Assembly (NCBI GenBank): GCA_902624105.1
Contig: CACNWH010000001.1
Coordinates: 62,001 to 126,000 of the forward strand
DNA length: 64,000 nt
Reading direction: 5' to 3'
From: an uncultured Prochlorococcus sp.
GTDB taxonomy: Bacteria; Cyanobacteriota; Cyanobacteriia; PCC-6307; Cyanobiaceae
Shown here: one piece after another, positions 50,776 to 60,063 of the stretch
Layout: every line of letters begins with the position of its first letter
Position numbering within the stretch: position 1 is the first letter of the stretch
Notes under the pieces: model-generated
What the model was told of the DNA's origin: nothing
The model's input: the letters and a program-made list of their open reading frames with translations, nothing else
Database searches by the model: none
Translations under genes and position numbers: made by a program

Positions 50776-51742
50776 TTTTTTTGATCGTTTTTAAAAGTTT
50801 TTGAAATTCGTATGGCAAATCAGCTTCGAAAATCATTTCATTACCATTAATAGGATGTATCAATCCTAGACGATTTGCATGAAGAGCTTGTCCTGATAAA
50901 TTACAAGGAAGTTTTTTACATCTACCATATAAAGGATCTCCAAGAATGGGATGTTTAATGTAAGCACAGTGAACTCTAATTTGATGAGTTCTCCCAGTAT
51001 CTAATTTGAAGCTCATTAATGAATAATTACCAATTTTTTCAATTAATTTCCAATGAGTGCATGCATATCTACCTTCATTTTCTTCAACAACAGTATATTT
51101 TTTTCGATCATTTGGATGTCTTCCAATATTACCCAATATTTTACCTTCTTTTTGTTTAGGTGCTCCATGAATAACCGCTAAATAATTTCTTGATGCAATT
51201 TTATTCTTTATTTGTAGTTGAAGATTTACTAATGCTTCTTGACTTTTAGCCACAACAATACAGCCTGAGGTGTCTTTATCTAATCGATGAACGATCCCAG
51301 GCCTTAACTTCCCATTTATACCAGGTAAATTTTTGCAATGAGCTAATAGTCCATTAACTAAAGTGCCGGATTTATGTCCCGGAGCAGGATGAACCGTTAC
51401 TCCTGATGATTTATTAATAACTATGATATGCTTATCTTCAAATAAAATATCAAGATCCATTTTTTCTGGTTTTAGATAAGGTAATGGCTCAGGTGGTGTC
51501 AACCAAATTTGTACATTATCTCCTTGCTTTAAGGGTGTTTTAGCTTTTGCTGGTTTATAATTAATCAAAATTAATCCAGAATTTATAAAATTCTGAATAC
51601 TTGTTCTGCTCTGCTCTGGTCTTTGACTTACAAGCCATCTATCAAGTCGCATAGGTAATTCAAACTTATATTTAATTTCTATTAGCTCTCCTTCTCCTTC
51701 ACCAAATAAAGAATTGTGTTCAGAATTCACTTGGTACCTCAA
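50768..51742 (-). CDS. rluD: 23S rRNA pseudouridine synthase, RluD type
   Basis: 324 aa. An N-terminal S4 RNA-binding domain (about 28-95, MRLDRWLVSQRPEQSRTSIQ) precedes the RluA-family catalytic domain. The catalytic Asp is in GIVHRLDKDTSGCIVVAKS, and the later GRTHQIRVHCAYIKHPILGD is typical. It is more likely RluD-like (helix 69) than RluA or C, though target sites cannot be read. Its start overlaps the rbgA 3' end by 23 bp. Confidence 0.92.
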   Translation of the reverse strand: MRYQVNSEHNSLFGEGEGELIEIKYKFELPMRLDRWLVSQRPEQSRTSIQNFINSGLILINYKPAKAKTPLKQGDNVQIWLTPPEPLPYLKPEKMDLDILFEDKHIIVINKSSGVTVHPAPGHKSGTLVNGLLAHCKNLPGINGKLRPGIVHRLDKDTSGCIVVAKSQEALVNLQLQIKNKIASRNYLAVIHGAPKQKEGKILGNIGRHPNDRKKYTVVEENEGRYACTHWKLIEKIGNYSLMSFKLDTGRTHQIRVHCAYIKHPILGDPLYGRCKKLPCNLSGQALHANRLGLIHPINGNEMIFEADLPYEFQKLLKTIKKIN

Positions 51743-52592
51743 GACAAATTTTACCTAACATTTGAGTCCTGAAATCTTCAAGCAATTTATTTGCCATTCT
51801 CCTCTGATTACCTGAGGTATGTTTCTCAGAAGCTAGTTTAATCCATTGATCTGGATCTTTAAAATTTTTATCTAAATCTATGCTATATCTTTTAGATATC
51901 TGATTTAAAGAAATATTCGATACTGGATTATTATGTAATTTTAAAATGATTCTCAGAAATTCTCTAGCAACACTATCAAGATCGTATGCTGCTTCACCAA
52001 TATCATCGCAGATTGCAAGATTTAAAGCAGATTTTTGATTATCTAAATCAGGTGGAATTATTCCTGGAGCGTCTAGTAAATCGATACCATTATTTAATCT
52101 TATCCATCTCAGAGATCTTGTGACACCAGCTTTTCTTGCACTTTTTGCTACTCTTTTTCTCGCAATTCTATTAATTAAAGCTGACTTCCCTACATTTGGA
52201 AAACCTAATGTTAGTGCCCTAATAGATCTTGCCTTCATACCTCTTGATTCTCTTCTAATATCTATTGATACTCTTGATTCTGATGCGGCTTTGTATATTT
52301 CTTTTATGCCAATTCCCTTTTTTGAATCACACCAAAGGGGAGTTTTATCTCTTTCCTTAAACCAATTAGTCCATTTATTAATTGCAGAATCTGAAATCAT
52401 ATCTGCTCTATTTATAACTAAAAGATGTTTTTTATCTTTTATCCACTTATTGAGATGTAGATGACTAGTTGAAAGTGGTATTCTTGCATCTCTTACTTCA
52501 ATAACAAGATCTACTCTTTTTATGGTTTCCTTGAGTTTCTTTTCAGCTTTTGCTATGTGACCTGGATACCATTGAATTTTAGGTATTTTCAC
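51720..52592 (-). CDS. rbgA: Circularly permuted GTPase RbgA/YlqF, 50S ribosome assembly
   Basis: 290 aa. The G motifs are permuted: G4 NRADM near 60, then G1 GFPNVGKSALI near 130 and G3 DAPGII near 174. The N-terminus IQWYPGHIAKAEKKLK is diagnostic of YlqF/RbgA, a late assembly factor of the large subunit. It is the upstream partner of rluD, which modifies the same subunit. The overlap by 23 bp suggests coupled expression. Confidence 0.94.
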   Translation of the reverse strand: MKIPKIQWYPGHIAKAEKKLKETIKRVDLVIEVRDARIPLSTSHLHLNKWIKDKKHLLVINRADMISDSAINKWTNWFKERDKTPLWCDSKKGIGIKEIYKAASESRVSIDIRRESRGMKARSIRALTLGFPNVGKSALINRIARKRVAKSARKAGVTRSLRWIRLNNGIDLLDAPGIIPPDLDNQKSALNLAICDDIGEAAYDLDSVAREFLRIILKLHNNPVSNISLNQISKRYSIDLDKNFKDPDQWIKLASEKHTSGNQRRMANKLLEDFRTQMLGKICLEVPSEF

Positions 52593-52799
52593 ATTAATAA
52601 AATGTTTGGAATAAAAAATTTTTTAATTATTTATTCTGATTTAAATATATCTTATTCTATTTTTGTAATTAAAACTTTTTATCAATTAACTAATTAAAAA
52701 AATTTTTTAAATTTTATTAAGGCATAACTATTTAATACTAAATTTTTACCCAATAGCGATTTATAAACGCTAGGGTTTCAAGGTTATTAAGAAGTATTC
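52593..52799. promoter_or_regulatory. Divergent rbgA/pgk spacer with two dyads
   Basis: The 207-bp gap holds no gene. It contains an all-AT palindrome (TTAAAAAA-A-TTTTTTAA, roughly 52694-52710). A GC-bearing dyad TAGCG (52754-52758) and CGCTA (52768-52772), separated by nine bases, sits 27 bp before the pgk ATG. The first resembles a bent-DNA or terminator-like A/T tract, but no gene ends here. The second would form a five-pair hairpin in the pgk 5' leader. Roles are inferred. Confidence 0.35.
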
Positions 52800-54008
52800 A
52801 TGTCAAAGTTATCTCTTTCAAGTTTAAGCAAATCATCTCTAGAGGGTAAAAAAGTACTAGTTCGCGTTGATTTTAATGTTCCACTTAATGAGGAAGGAAA
52901 GATTACTGACGATACTCGCATAAGAGCAGCTATCCCAACAATTGAATATTTGATTAATAATTCATCAAAGGTAATATTGTCAGCTCATTTTGGAAGACCT
53001 AAAGGTAAAGTAAATGAGAAGATGAGACTAACTCCAGTAGCCTCAAGATTAAGTTCAATTCTTCAAAAGAAAGTCACTTTATCAAGTAGCTGTATTGGAG
53101 AAGAAGCGAATGCTTTAGCTAATGCACTAAATAATGGTGATGTTATGTTATTGGAAAATGTAAGATTTTATGAAGAAGAAGAGAAAAATGATAAGGATTT
53201 TGCGAAAAGCTTAGCCTCTATTGCTGATATGTATGTTAATGATGCTTTTGGTGCCGCACATAGAGCTCATGCCTCTACACAAGGAGTGACAGAATTCTTA
53301 AATCCATCTGTAGCAGGATTCTTATTAGAGAAGGAGCTTAAATACTTGCAAGGTGCTATTGATAATCCTCAAAGACCATTAGCCGCAATAGTTGGTGGCT
53401 CTAAAGTCAGTAGTAAGATAGGGGTTTTAGATTCTCTTTTGGATAAATGCGATAAAATAATTATTGGCGGAGGAATGATATTCACTTTTTATAAAGCTAG
53501 AGGTTTAAATGTTGGAAAAAGTCTGGTAGAGGAAGATAAATTAGAATTAGCAAGAAATTTAGAAAAGAAAGCACAAGATAAAGGGGTTGAATTACTTTTA
53601 CCTTCAGATGTAGTTCTTGCTAATGAATTTTCACCAATTGCAGATACTAAAATTTCTAATATCAATTCTATAAGTGGAGATTGGATGGGATTAGATATTG
53701 GTCCAGAATCCATTGAAACATTTCAAAAAGCTCTCTTAGAATGTAAATCAATAATTTGGAATGGCCCTATGGGTGTATTTGAATTTGAAAAATTTGCTAA
53801 TGGTACTAATGCTATCGCAAAAACTTTAGCTGATTTAAGCTCTTCTTCTGATGTTTGTACCATTATTGGAGGTGGAGATTCTGTCGCTGCTGTAGAAAAA
53901 GCAGGATTAGCAGATCAAATGTCTCATATTTCAACTGGTGGCGGAGCGAGCTTAGAACTTCTTGAAGGTAAAATACTTCCAGGAGTTGCTGCTCTTAATG
54001 ATTGCTAG
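52800..54008 (+). CDS. pgk: Phosphoglycerate kinase
   Basis: 402 aa. Reversible 3-phosphoglycerate phosphorylation in the Calvin cycle and glycolysis. The N-terminal RVDFNVPLN is near 22-30. The [10 protein letters not shown] loop and the C-terminal nucleotide domain [15 protein letters not shown], with [12 protein letters not shown] at the end, are complete. It has its own leader and probably its own promoter. Confidence 0.98.
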   Translation: MSKLSLSSLSKSSLEGKKVLVRVDFNVPLNEEGKITDDTRIRAAIPTIEYLINNSSKVILSAHFGRPKGKVNEKMRLTPVASRLSSILQKKVTLSSSCIGEEANALANALNNGDVMLLENVRFYEEEEKNDKDFAKSLASIADMYVNDAFGAAHRAHASTQGVTEFLNPSVAGFLLEKELKYLQGAIDNPQRPLAAIVGGSKVSSKIGVLDSLLDKCDKIIIGGGMIFTFYKARGLNVGKSLVEEDKLELARNLEKKAQDKGVELLLPSDVVLANEFSPIADTKISNINSISGDWMGLDIGPESIETFQKALLECKSIIWNGPMGVFEFEKFANGTNAIAKTLADLSSSSDVCTIIGGGDSVAAVEKAGLADQMSHISTGGGASLELLEGKILPGVAALNDC

Positions 54009-54009
54009 T

Positions 54010-54732
54010 TTAGAAATTTTCAACGATATTCACAGTTTTTGTAAATGATATCAAACCACTTGGATGGGCTATTATTCCTGTCCACGTTTGAGTACCTGGT
54101 ATTAATGGAGCTCGAGATACTTTGAAAATACCTCCTGTAGCAAGAGGCTCCAAAGGAACTGATTGATTTAATAATTTCTGTTCTTGATACTCTGTAATGC
54201 CTCCGGCAATGATTGTTTCTTCTAATGGTTGATTCAAAATTATATCTATATCATATTTTGAACCTGTTAAAACTTTATCAGGGATAGAGATTTGAATATC
54301 AATTTGATTATCATCACTCCTTATAGTAGTCAAATTATTCTGAATATTACTTTTTTTGATTAATCCATTGTCGTAGTTAAATACAAAATTAAAGTTTGAT
54401 TTTAATTTAAATTTTTTCCCATTTAAATTTTTACTACCATGAAGTCTCATTTCAAGTTTATGTTGATTAGCGTTAATTGATTTTGATTTAATTATTTTCC
54501 ACTCTGCATCAGGGAATTCTTCTATTAATTTGATAAATTTATTTTTAAAGTCAATTCTTTCATTTTTATCAAAATATTTTTCTAGTGTGATAAAGTTTCT
54601 TTGATTTAATTCATTTTCAATATTTTGAAAATCTTTTTTAAAGTTTTCTTGGCAAATTGCAAATCTTGATAATATGAGATAAAAAAAGATGTATATAAAG
54701 CTTATTATTCTAGAAAAGGAAATTTTAATCAT
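54010..54732 (-). CDS. Exported protein of unknown function
   Basis: 240 aa with an N-terminal signal peptide (about 1-27: RIISFIYIFFYLILSRFAIC, then QENFKK). The cleavage looks like signal peptidase I, although a Cys follows the hydrophobic core and a lipoprotein is conceivable. The mature part is beta-rich by appearance, with LEMRLHGSKNLNGKKFKLKS in the middle. A second part (SIPDKVLTGSKYDIDIILNQ) is of immunoglobulin-like spacing. I do not recognise the family with certainty. Convergent with pgk, divergent from murG. Confidence 0.7.
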   Translation of the reverse strand: MIKISFSRIISFIYIFFYLILSRFAICQENFKKDFQNIENELNQRNFITLEKYFDKNERIDFKNKFIKLIEEFPDAEWKIIKSKSINANQHKLEMRLHGSKNLNGKKFKLKSNFNFVFNYDNGLIKKSNIQNNLTTIRSDDNQIDIQISIPDKVLTGSKYDIDIILNQPLEETIIAGGITEYQEQKLLNQSVPLEPLATGGIFKVSRAPLIPGTQTWTGIIAHPSGLISFTKTVNIVENF

Positions 54733-54774
54733 ACAAAATTAATTTTAGTTACTATAGATGATTTGCCAACTTTT

Positions 54775-55881
54775 ATGAAAAGAAAAATAGAAAATTTATT
54801 AGTTGCAGCTAGTGGCACTGGTGGGCATATTTTTCCAGCATTAACAATTGTTGATAATCTTGATAGAAATTGGAAAATTAATTGGTTGGGTATACAAAAT
54901 AGATGTGAAATTAATCTAGTACCTAAAGAATATAATTTATTTACATTAAAAATTGATTCTCCTCAAGGTAATAAATTATCACTAATTATTAAGTATTTAC
55001 ATGTATTTATGGCAACTTTGCCAGTAATTAGAATAATCATTAGTAAAAAAATTAATTTAGTTTTTGCTACTGGTGGATATATATCAGTTCCATCCATTAT
55101 TGCAGCAAAATTTTTAAATATACCTGTCATAATTCATGAATCTAATCTAGTACCTGGTTTAGCAACAAAGTATTTTGGTAGATATTGCAATTTTGTTTTA
55201 ACAGGTTTTCAAGAAACTGCTTCTTATTTAAAAGGATGTAATATTGTTTTTACAGGAACTCCACTCCGTAATCAATTTTATATTGATCATAATATTCCTA
55301 GTTGGGTGCCAGTTGGTAATCATCCTTTGATAATTATTATGGGAGGTAGTCAAGGTGCACAAGTTATAAATGATGTTATTTATAAATTATTAGATTTTTT
55401 AAACGATAATAATTTTAGAATAGTTCATATTTTAGGTGATACTTTAGATCCTAAATTTCGTAAGAAAAAAAATAAAAATTATATTCCAATAGCTTTTACA
55501 AATGAAATTGCTGCATTAATGCAAAATTGTGATTTAGTGATTTCTAGAGCTGGATCTGGTGCAATAAATGAAATTATTAAAACAAAATCGCCTTCAATAC
55601 TAATTCCATATCCAAATTCTAAAAACAATCACCAAGAAAAAAATGCTTTAATTCTTTCTTCAAAAGGTTGTTCAATAATGATTGAGCAAAATAAAAATTT
55701 AGAGAGAAATTTAAAAAAAAATATACAGAGAATCTTTAATAAAGAATCTAATAAGTCAAGAAATCAATATAAAATTTTAGATACTATGAAAGATAATATT
55801 TCTGAATTTGATTTAAAAGATTCTAGGAAAGAAATTGAGAAAATTATCAATTCTTATAAAAAAAACTTTTCAAGCTCATGA
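54775..55881 (+). CDS. murG: UDP-GlcNAc transferase MurG (lipid II synthesis)
   Basis: 368 aa from ATG 54775; TTG 54763 adds four residues. GT28 glycosyltransferase at the inner face of the membrane that adds GlcNAc to lipid I. The glycine-rich loop ASGTGGHIFPA is near the N-terminus. FATGGYISVPSIIAAK, LIIIMGGSQGAQVIND and the donor site ISRAGSGAINEI are present. The 3' end overlaps the convergent CobC-like gene by 28 bp. Confidence 0.96.
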   Translation: MKRKIENLLVAASGTGGHIFPALTIVDNLDRNWKINWLGIQNRCEINLVPKEYNLFTLKIDSPQGNKLSLIIKYLHVFMATLPVIRIIISKKINLVFATGGYISVPSIIAAKFLNIPVIIHESNLVPGLATKYFGRYCNFVLTGFQETASYLKGCNIVFTGTPLRNQFYIDHNIPSWVPVGNHPLIIIMGGSQGAQVINDVIYKLLDFLNDNNFRIVHILGDTLDPKFRKKKNKNYIPIAFTNEIAALMQNCDLVISRAGSGAINEIIKTKSPSILIPYPNSKNNHQEKNALILSSKGCSIMIEQNKNLERNLKKNIQRIFNKESNKSRNQYKILDTMKDNISEFDLKDSRKEIEKIINSYKKNFSSS

Positions 55882-56936
55882 GCTATTATTTGATTTTTCT
55901 TATGTGTTTGTAAACTAATTCTCGCCCACTTATCATCTAAACATCTAAATGAAGAACATTCTCTAATAAGTATTTTTTTTCTAGATAAATAATTTATGAC
56001 CTCAATTAGAGAATCTTTGCTCTCTATTAAGAAGAAATTTGTAGATGATGCATGTACTTTTATTTGGCTAATTCTCCTCAGTTCATTTATTAACCATGGT
56101 TTTTCAATATTTATCCAAGAATGAATTTTTATTATCCATTTTTTATATTCTTCTTTATTTTTTAATAATGTTATTCCTGCTTGAATTGCAAGTGAGTTTA
56201 CTGGCCATGGATCTCTTAAGTTATTAAGATTTTGACATATTGTTGAGGAACAAATCATATAACCTAGTCTTAATCCAGGAATACTAAATAATTTAGTTAA
56301 ACTTCTTATGACAATTAAATTATCAAATTTTTTTGTAAGAGGTATTAATGATTCATTTTCACCATTTGGTGTTAATGATAAAAATGCTTCATCACAAATT
56401 ACTAGTTTATATCTCTCAATTAATTCTTCTATTGATTTTTTATCCCATAATTGTCCAGTTGGATTATGAGGATTAGTAATCCAAAGGACATCGCATTTAG
56501 GTTGTATTGGAAAAGGTTGTTTTATATTTTTAAAATTATTTTTAGGTAGTTCCTCAAGAAAATATTTTGCTCGCCAACAATTCAATGCTCTTTCATAATC
56601 TACAAATCCTGGTACAGGTAAGCAGTTTATATGATATTTTGCAGCTTCACATCCTATCCAAGTTATTAATTCCGAAGCTCCATTACCAGGCATAATGCAG
56701 TTAGGATCAATGTCATGAAAACTCCCTATAGTTTTTTTAAGCTTATTCAAATTTCTTTCAGGATAATATCTGAAACTTTCATTTTTTATGGCAAGATATA
56801 ATTCATCTTTTAGAAAATCAGGTATTGAAAATGGAATGATAGATGCACTTGCATCAATAATATCTGATAATGAAAAATTAAATTTCTCCGCAAAGTAAAA
56901 TATATTCCCTCCATGTTTAAAGTCTAAATTTTTCAA
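55854..56936 (-). CDS. PLP aminotransferase-like enzyme, CobC/threonine-phosphate decarboxylase type
   Basis: 360 aa, fold type I PLP enzyme. The N-terminal HGGNIFYFAEKF with DASASIIPFSIP matches CobC/CobD (L-threonine-O-3-phosphate decarboxylase) of cobalamin synthesis rather than HisC. NPHNPTGQLW and the PLP lysine region RSLTKLFSIPGLRLGYMI are present. The decarboxylase would supply the aminopropanol linker. HisC is the alternative, but the other hisC at 41 kb fills that role. It overlaps murG by 28 bp. Confidence 0.78.
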   Translation of the reverse strand: MKNLDFKHGGNIFYFAEKFNFSLSDIIDASASIIPFSIPDFLKDELYLAIKNESFRYYPERNLNKLKKTIGSFHDIDPNCIMPGNGASELITWIGCEAAKYHINCLPVPGFVDYERALNCWRAKYFLEELPKNNFKNIKQPFPIQPKCDVLWITNPHNPTGQLWDKKSIEELIERYKLVICDEAFLSLTPNGENESLIPLTKKFDNLIVIRSLTKLFSIPGLRLGYMICSSTICQNLNNLRDPWPVNSLAIQAGITLLKNKEEYKKWIIKIHSWINIEKPWLINELRRISQIKVHASSTNFFLIESKDSLIEVINYLSRKKILIRECSSFRCLDDKWARISLQTHKKNQIIAHELEKFFL

Positions 56937-56988
56937 AATATAGAATTTATGCTGATCATATTTAAATATACTTATAAATTTTTATATT

Positions 56989-58158
56989 TTAATTTTTCCA
57001 CAATAAACCTGAACCAATAGCGTCTTTAATATTGGATATTTGATAATAATTTAGTTGTTTGAGAATACCTTGTAATATATCGGGAACTAATCTAGGCCCT
57101 TTGTAAATCCAACCAGTATAGATTTGTATCAATGATGCACCAGAGGAAATTCTCTCCCAGGCAGCTTCTGGAGAATCTATCCCTCCCACGCCAATTAAAA
57201 TTAGATTTTTATCAAGATTGTGAATATGTTTTATGATTTGATTAGCCTTATTTCTTAATGGCTTACCACTTAAACCTCCGCTTTCTTCAGATAATAGGGT
57301 ACCTGTTTTTTTTATAAGGGTATTTTCAAGGCCTAGCCTGTCGATACTGGTATTTGTAGCGATGATACCATTAATATTTTCATCATTTATTAGTTGGCAA
57401 ATTGCATCTATATCTTTGAAACTCAGATCTGGAGCTATCTTTACAAAAAGAGGTGGACAATCAGGTAGATTTTTGATTTCTTTAAGTAATTCCTTAAGAA
57501 GGACTGGATCCTGTAACTTTCTTAGTCCTTTTGTATTAGGCGAACTAACATTGATCGCAGCATAATTACAATATGGGATAAGAAGTTTTAAAGAAGAGAT
57601 ATAATCATCTGTTGCATTTGAAATTGTTGTTATTTTTGATTTTCCAAAATTTATCCCTAAACAATTCTTGTCTCTATCAGCCTTTTTTTTTATATTTTGT
57701 CTAATTAAATTCTTTAATAATAAGTCAGCTCCATTATTATTAAAACCCATTCTATTTAATGCAGCTTGTTCTTTAGAAATTCTAAATAATCTTGGTTTTG
57801 GATTCCCTGGCTGTGCATATTGAGTAACTGTTCCTAATTCAGAAAAACCAAAACCAAAATCTTGCCAGATATTTGCTGCTATACCGTTCTTATCAAATCC
57901 AGCAGCAAGTCCTATCGGATTAGAAAAATTTATGCCACAAATTTCCTGATTTAACTTTTTATCAGTAATACATAATTCGTTTCTTAACTCCTGAAGATAA
58001 TTTGATATGACCAACCACTCTTTATTACTAGAACAAAATGCTAATAGCTTTAAAGATAAATTTGTTAGACATTCTGCATCAACACCTTTATCTTCCTTTA
58101 GTATTGGCTTGATTAATCTTTCGTAAATATTAGTGATTGAATATAGATTGTTTATCAT
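56989..58158 (-). CDS. pyrD: Dihydroorotate dehydrogenase (quinone), class 2
   Basis: 389 aa. FMN enzyme of pyrimidine synthesis that gives electrons to the membrane quinone pool. ICGINFSNPIGLAAGFDKNG and ELGTVTQYAQPGNPKPRLFR open the barrel. NVSSPNTKGLR carries the catalytic Ser region, and GVGGIDSPEAAWERISSGAS the phosphate site. The N-terminal helical region (1-70) fits class 2. It is 1 bp from rnhA on the same strand. Confidence 0.96.
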   Translation of the reverse strand: MINNLYSITNIYERLIKPILKEDKGVDAECLTNLSLKLLAFCSSNKEWLVISNYLQELRNELCITDKKLNQEICGINFSNPIGLAAGFDKNGIAANIWQDFGFGFSELGTVTQYAQPGNPKPRLFRISKEQAALNRMGFNNNGADLLLKNLIRQNIKKKADRDKNCLGINFGKSKITTISNATDDYISSLKLLIPYCNYAAINVSSPNTKGLRKLQDPVLLKELLKEIKNLPDCPPLFVKIAPDLSFKDIDAICQLINDENINGIIATNTSIDRLGLENTLIKKTGTLLSEESGGLSGKPLRNKANQIIKHIHNLDKNLILIGVGGIDSPEAAWERISSGASLIQIYTGWIYKGPRLVPDILQGILKQLNYYQISNIKDAIGSGLLWKN

Positions 58159-58878
58159 TTAGAGTTTTTGATTATTTTCTTCAATTAACCAAAGTTTTTT
58201 ACTCGTTGGTTTAATAATCCAATTGCGCCAATTAAATTGCTTCAAACCTTTTATTAAATTACTCTCTTCAATAGAAAGTAAATCACACAATTCACTATTT
58301 GTTAATAAAAATCCTTTTTGTGCAAATTTGCTTACCAATTCAAGACGAGAATATAAATTAATTATTTCTTTCGGCGCTACATCACTTGAATCAATATTTT
58401 CTTTTTTATTCTTTTCTGCTCTGTTAATACCTTTACTGTAATTAGTAGCTATTACATCTACTCTTTCGTTGTATTTATCTCCACTATGACCTTTCACGAA
58501 TTCCATACTTACTTCCTTAATTCTTAATCCATCGATCTTTTGCCATAAATCTAAATTCTGCACTGGCTTACCAGTACTTGTTTTCCATCCATTTTTCTTC
58601 CAATTATTAATCCAATTGCTATAGCCATCAATTAAATATTTACTATCGGTTCGTAATTTAAAATTATTTTTTAGCTTAAATTGTTTTAATTTCTCTAAAG
58701 TTTTTATAGCCGCCATTAGTTCCATCCTATTATTTGTTGTATTTAACTCAAAACCTCCAATCTCTAATTCACTTCCGTCTTCAAATATAATTAATCCTCC
58801 CCAACCTCCTTTCCCAGGATTACCACTGCAGGCTCCATCAGTAGCAGCTTCTATTGCAATATTCTGACTACTATTCAT
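58159..58878 (-). CDS. rnhA: Ribonuclease HI with C-terminal extension
   Basis: 239 aa. The RNase HI core (about 7-150) has the catalytic carboxylates in [41 protein letters not shown] and [13 protein letters not shown]. It removes RNA from RNA-DNA hybrids. About 80 residues beyond the core include two helical stretches around [20 protein letters not shown] and [14 protein letters not shown]. The extension is of unknown role and not present in the E. coli enzyme. Confidence 0.94.
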   Translation of the reverse strand: MNSSQNIAIEAATDGACSGNPGKGGWGGLIIFEDGSELEIGGFELNTTNNRMELMAAIKTLEKLKQFKLKNNFKLRTDSKYLIDGYSNWINNWKKNGWKTSTGKPVQNLDLWQKIDGLRIKEVSMEFVKGHSGDKYNERVDVIATNYSKGINRAEKNKKENIDSSDVAPKEIINLYSRLELVSKFAQKGFLLTNSELCDLLSIEESNLIKGLKQFNWRNWIIKPTSKKLWLIEENNQKL

Positions 58879-58923
58879 AGATTTAGAGCCGATAATAGAA
58901 ACTACCGGCTTATAGTGCTTTTA

Positions 58924-59319
58924 TTACTTCAGTGTAACTTTTCCTCCAGCTTCTTCAATCTCTTTCTTTAAAGCCTCAGCATCTGCTTTTGCTACAGCTT
59001 CTTTGACAGTCTTAGGTGCTGACTCTACGAGGGCTTTGGCGTCTCCTAAACCAAGTCCAGTAGCATTTCTGACAACTTTAAGCACTTTTATTTTTGCAGA
59101 TGCATCAAAACTTTCTAGGACTACATCGAATTCGCTTTGCTCTTCAGCAGCTGAGGCATCTCCATCTCCACCACCTGCGCCTGGAGCGGCCATAACGACT
59201 CCCGCTGATGCTGCGGCAGATACTCCAAATGTTTCTTCTATTTGCTTGACTAGCTCAGAAGCTTCTAACAGTGAAAGTGATTTTAGTGATTCAAGAATTT
59301 CTTCAGTTTTGGCAGACAT
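58924..59319 (-). CDS. rplL: 50S ribosomal protein L7/L12
   Basis: 131 aa. N-terminal dimerisation domain, an Ala/Gly hinge around 45-65, and the globular factor-binding domain ([20 protein letters not shown], ending [10 protein letters not shown]). It forms the stalk with L10, its upstream neighbour by 27 bp. Complete and typical. Confidence 0.99.
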   Translation of the reverse strand: MSAKTEEILESLKSLSLLEASELVKQIEETFGVSAAASAGVVMAAPGAGGGDGDASAAEEQSEFDVVLESFDASAKIKVLKVVRNATGLGLGDAKALVESAPKTVKEAVAKADAEALKKEIEEAGGKVTLK

Positions 59320-59346
59320 TTTTTTTGTTGATAAGTGAATTGGAAT

Positions 59347-59874
59347 TTAAGATTCTGAACTTTCAGAATGTTGCTTTAGTGATCTAGCAAGTCCAGAAGG
59401 AATTTCGTTGATACCAATGGCAAGTTTAGTTGCGATACCATTTAAGGCACCTGCAATTTTCGCCATTAATACCTCTCTTGAAGGAAGATTAGCTATTTCT
59501 TTGATTTCAGCTTGACTGAGAAGTTTTCCTTCAAATAAAGCACCTTTAGTTTCGGATTTATTTGTTTCTTTTTGAAAAGATTGGATAGCTTTTACAGCTC
59601 CTCCCACATCTTCTTTTATTAAAACAAAAGCATTAGTACCTGTTAACAAAGAATCTAGATCAGACCAGTTACTTTCTCCTTCAATTGCTCTACGCATTAA
59701 AGAATTCTTTGTAACCTTACAAATACCGTGATTTGCCCGCAATTTAGCTCGCAAATCAGACATTTCTTTTATTGATAGACCCTTGTAATCTAGGACTACT
59801 GCCATTTCCGATTCATTTAAGAGGGTTTTAATCTCTTGAACGATTTGTTGCTTTTTCTCAAGTGTTCGGCCCAT
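59347..59874 (-). CDS. rplJ: 50S ribosomal protein L10
   Basis: 175 aa. The rRNA-binding N-terminus [19 protein letters not shown] and [19 protein letters not shown] are typical. The C-terminal helix anchors L12 dimers. No Shine-Dalgarno is present; the ATG is preceded by a run of A and a structured leader of 189 nt. It is the first gene of the rplJ-rplL pair. Confidence 0.98.
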   Translation of the reverse strand: MGRTLEKKQQIVQEIKTLLNESEMAVVLDYKGLSIKEMSDLRAKLRANHGICKVTKNSLMRRAIEGESNWSDLDSLLTGTNAFVLIKEDVGGAVKAIQSFQKETNKSETKGALFEGKLLSQAEIKEIANLPSREVLMAKIAGALNGIATKLAIGINEIPSGLARSLKQHSESSES

Positions 59875-60063
59875 TCTTTTTTTTGGATCGTAATTTAGGA
59901 AGAGCAGGAAATGCGACTAAGGGAAATTGGAGGGTCGCTTTTATTAGATCCAAAAAAGGATGACATTTAAAAACTAACCTAGGTGGGAATTGTAATTTAG
60001 TAAAACTAAATCAACCCACTTTCTCTGGTCGTATTATTGCAATATTTATTGTACTACAGAGAG
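59875..60063 (-). ncRNA. Putative ribosomal protein L10 leader (mRNA autoregulatory element)
   Basis: The 189-nt gap between rplA and rplJ is far longer than others in the operon. On the minus strand it contains AGTGGGT, then, after an AT-rich arm, CCCACCTAGGTT (complement of 59976-59987), which pair as in the L10 leader family (Rfam RF00557). Downstream, a second structure immediately precedes rplJ. TTTGGATC/GATCCAAA (59882-59889 with 59947-59954) encloses an inner GCGAC/GTCGC stem (59913-59917 with 59934-59938). Binding of L10/L12 to such leaders represses rplJL. Confidence 0.65.

Noticed and set aside
52120-52464. 114-aa antisense frame over rbgA
   Set aside because: Hydrophobic appearance comes from the complement of an AT-rich G-domain; no independent support.
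59003-59338. 111-aa antisense frame over rplL
   Set aside because: Antisense to a highly conserved ribosomal gene; low-complexity Ser/Ala composition reflects the complement of the Ala/Gly hinge codons.
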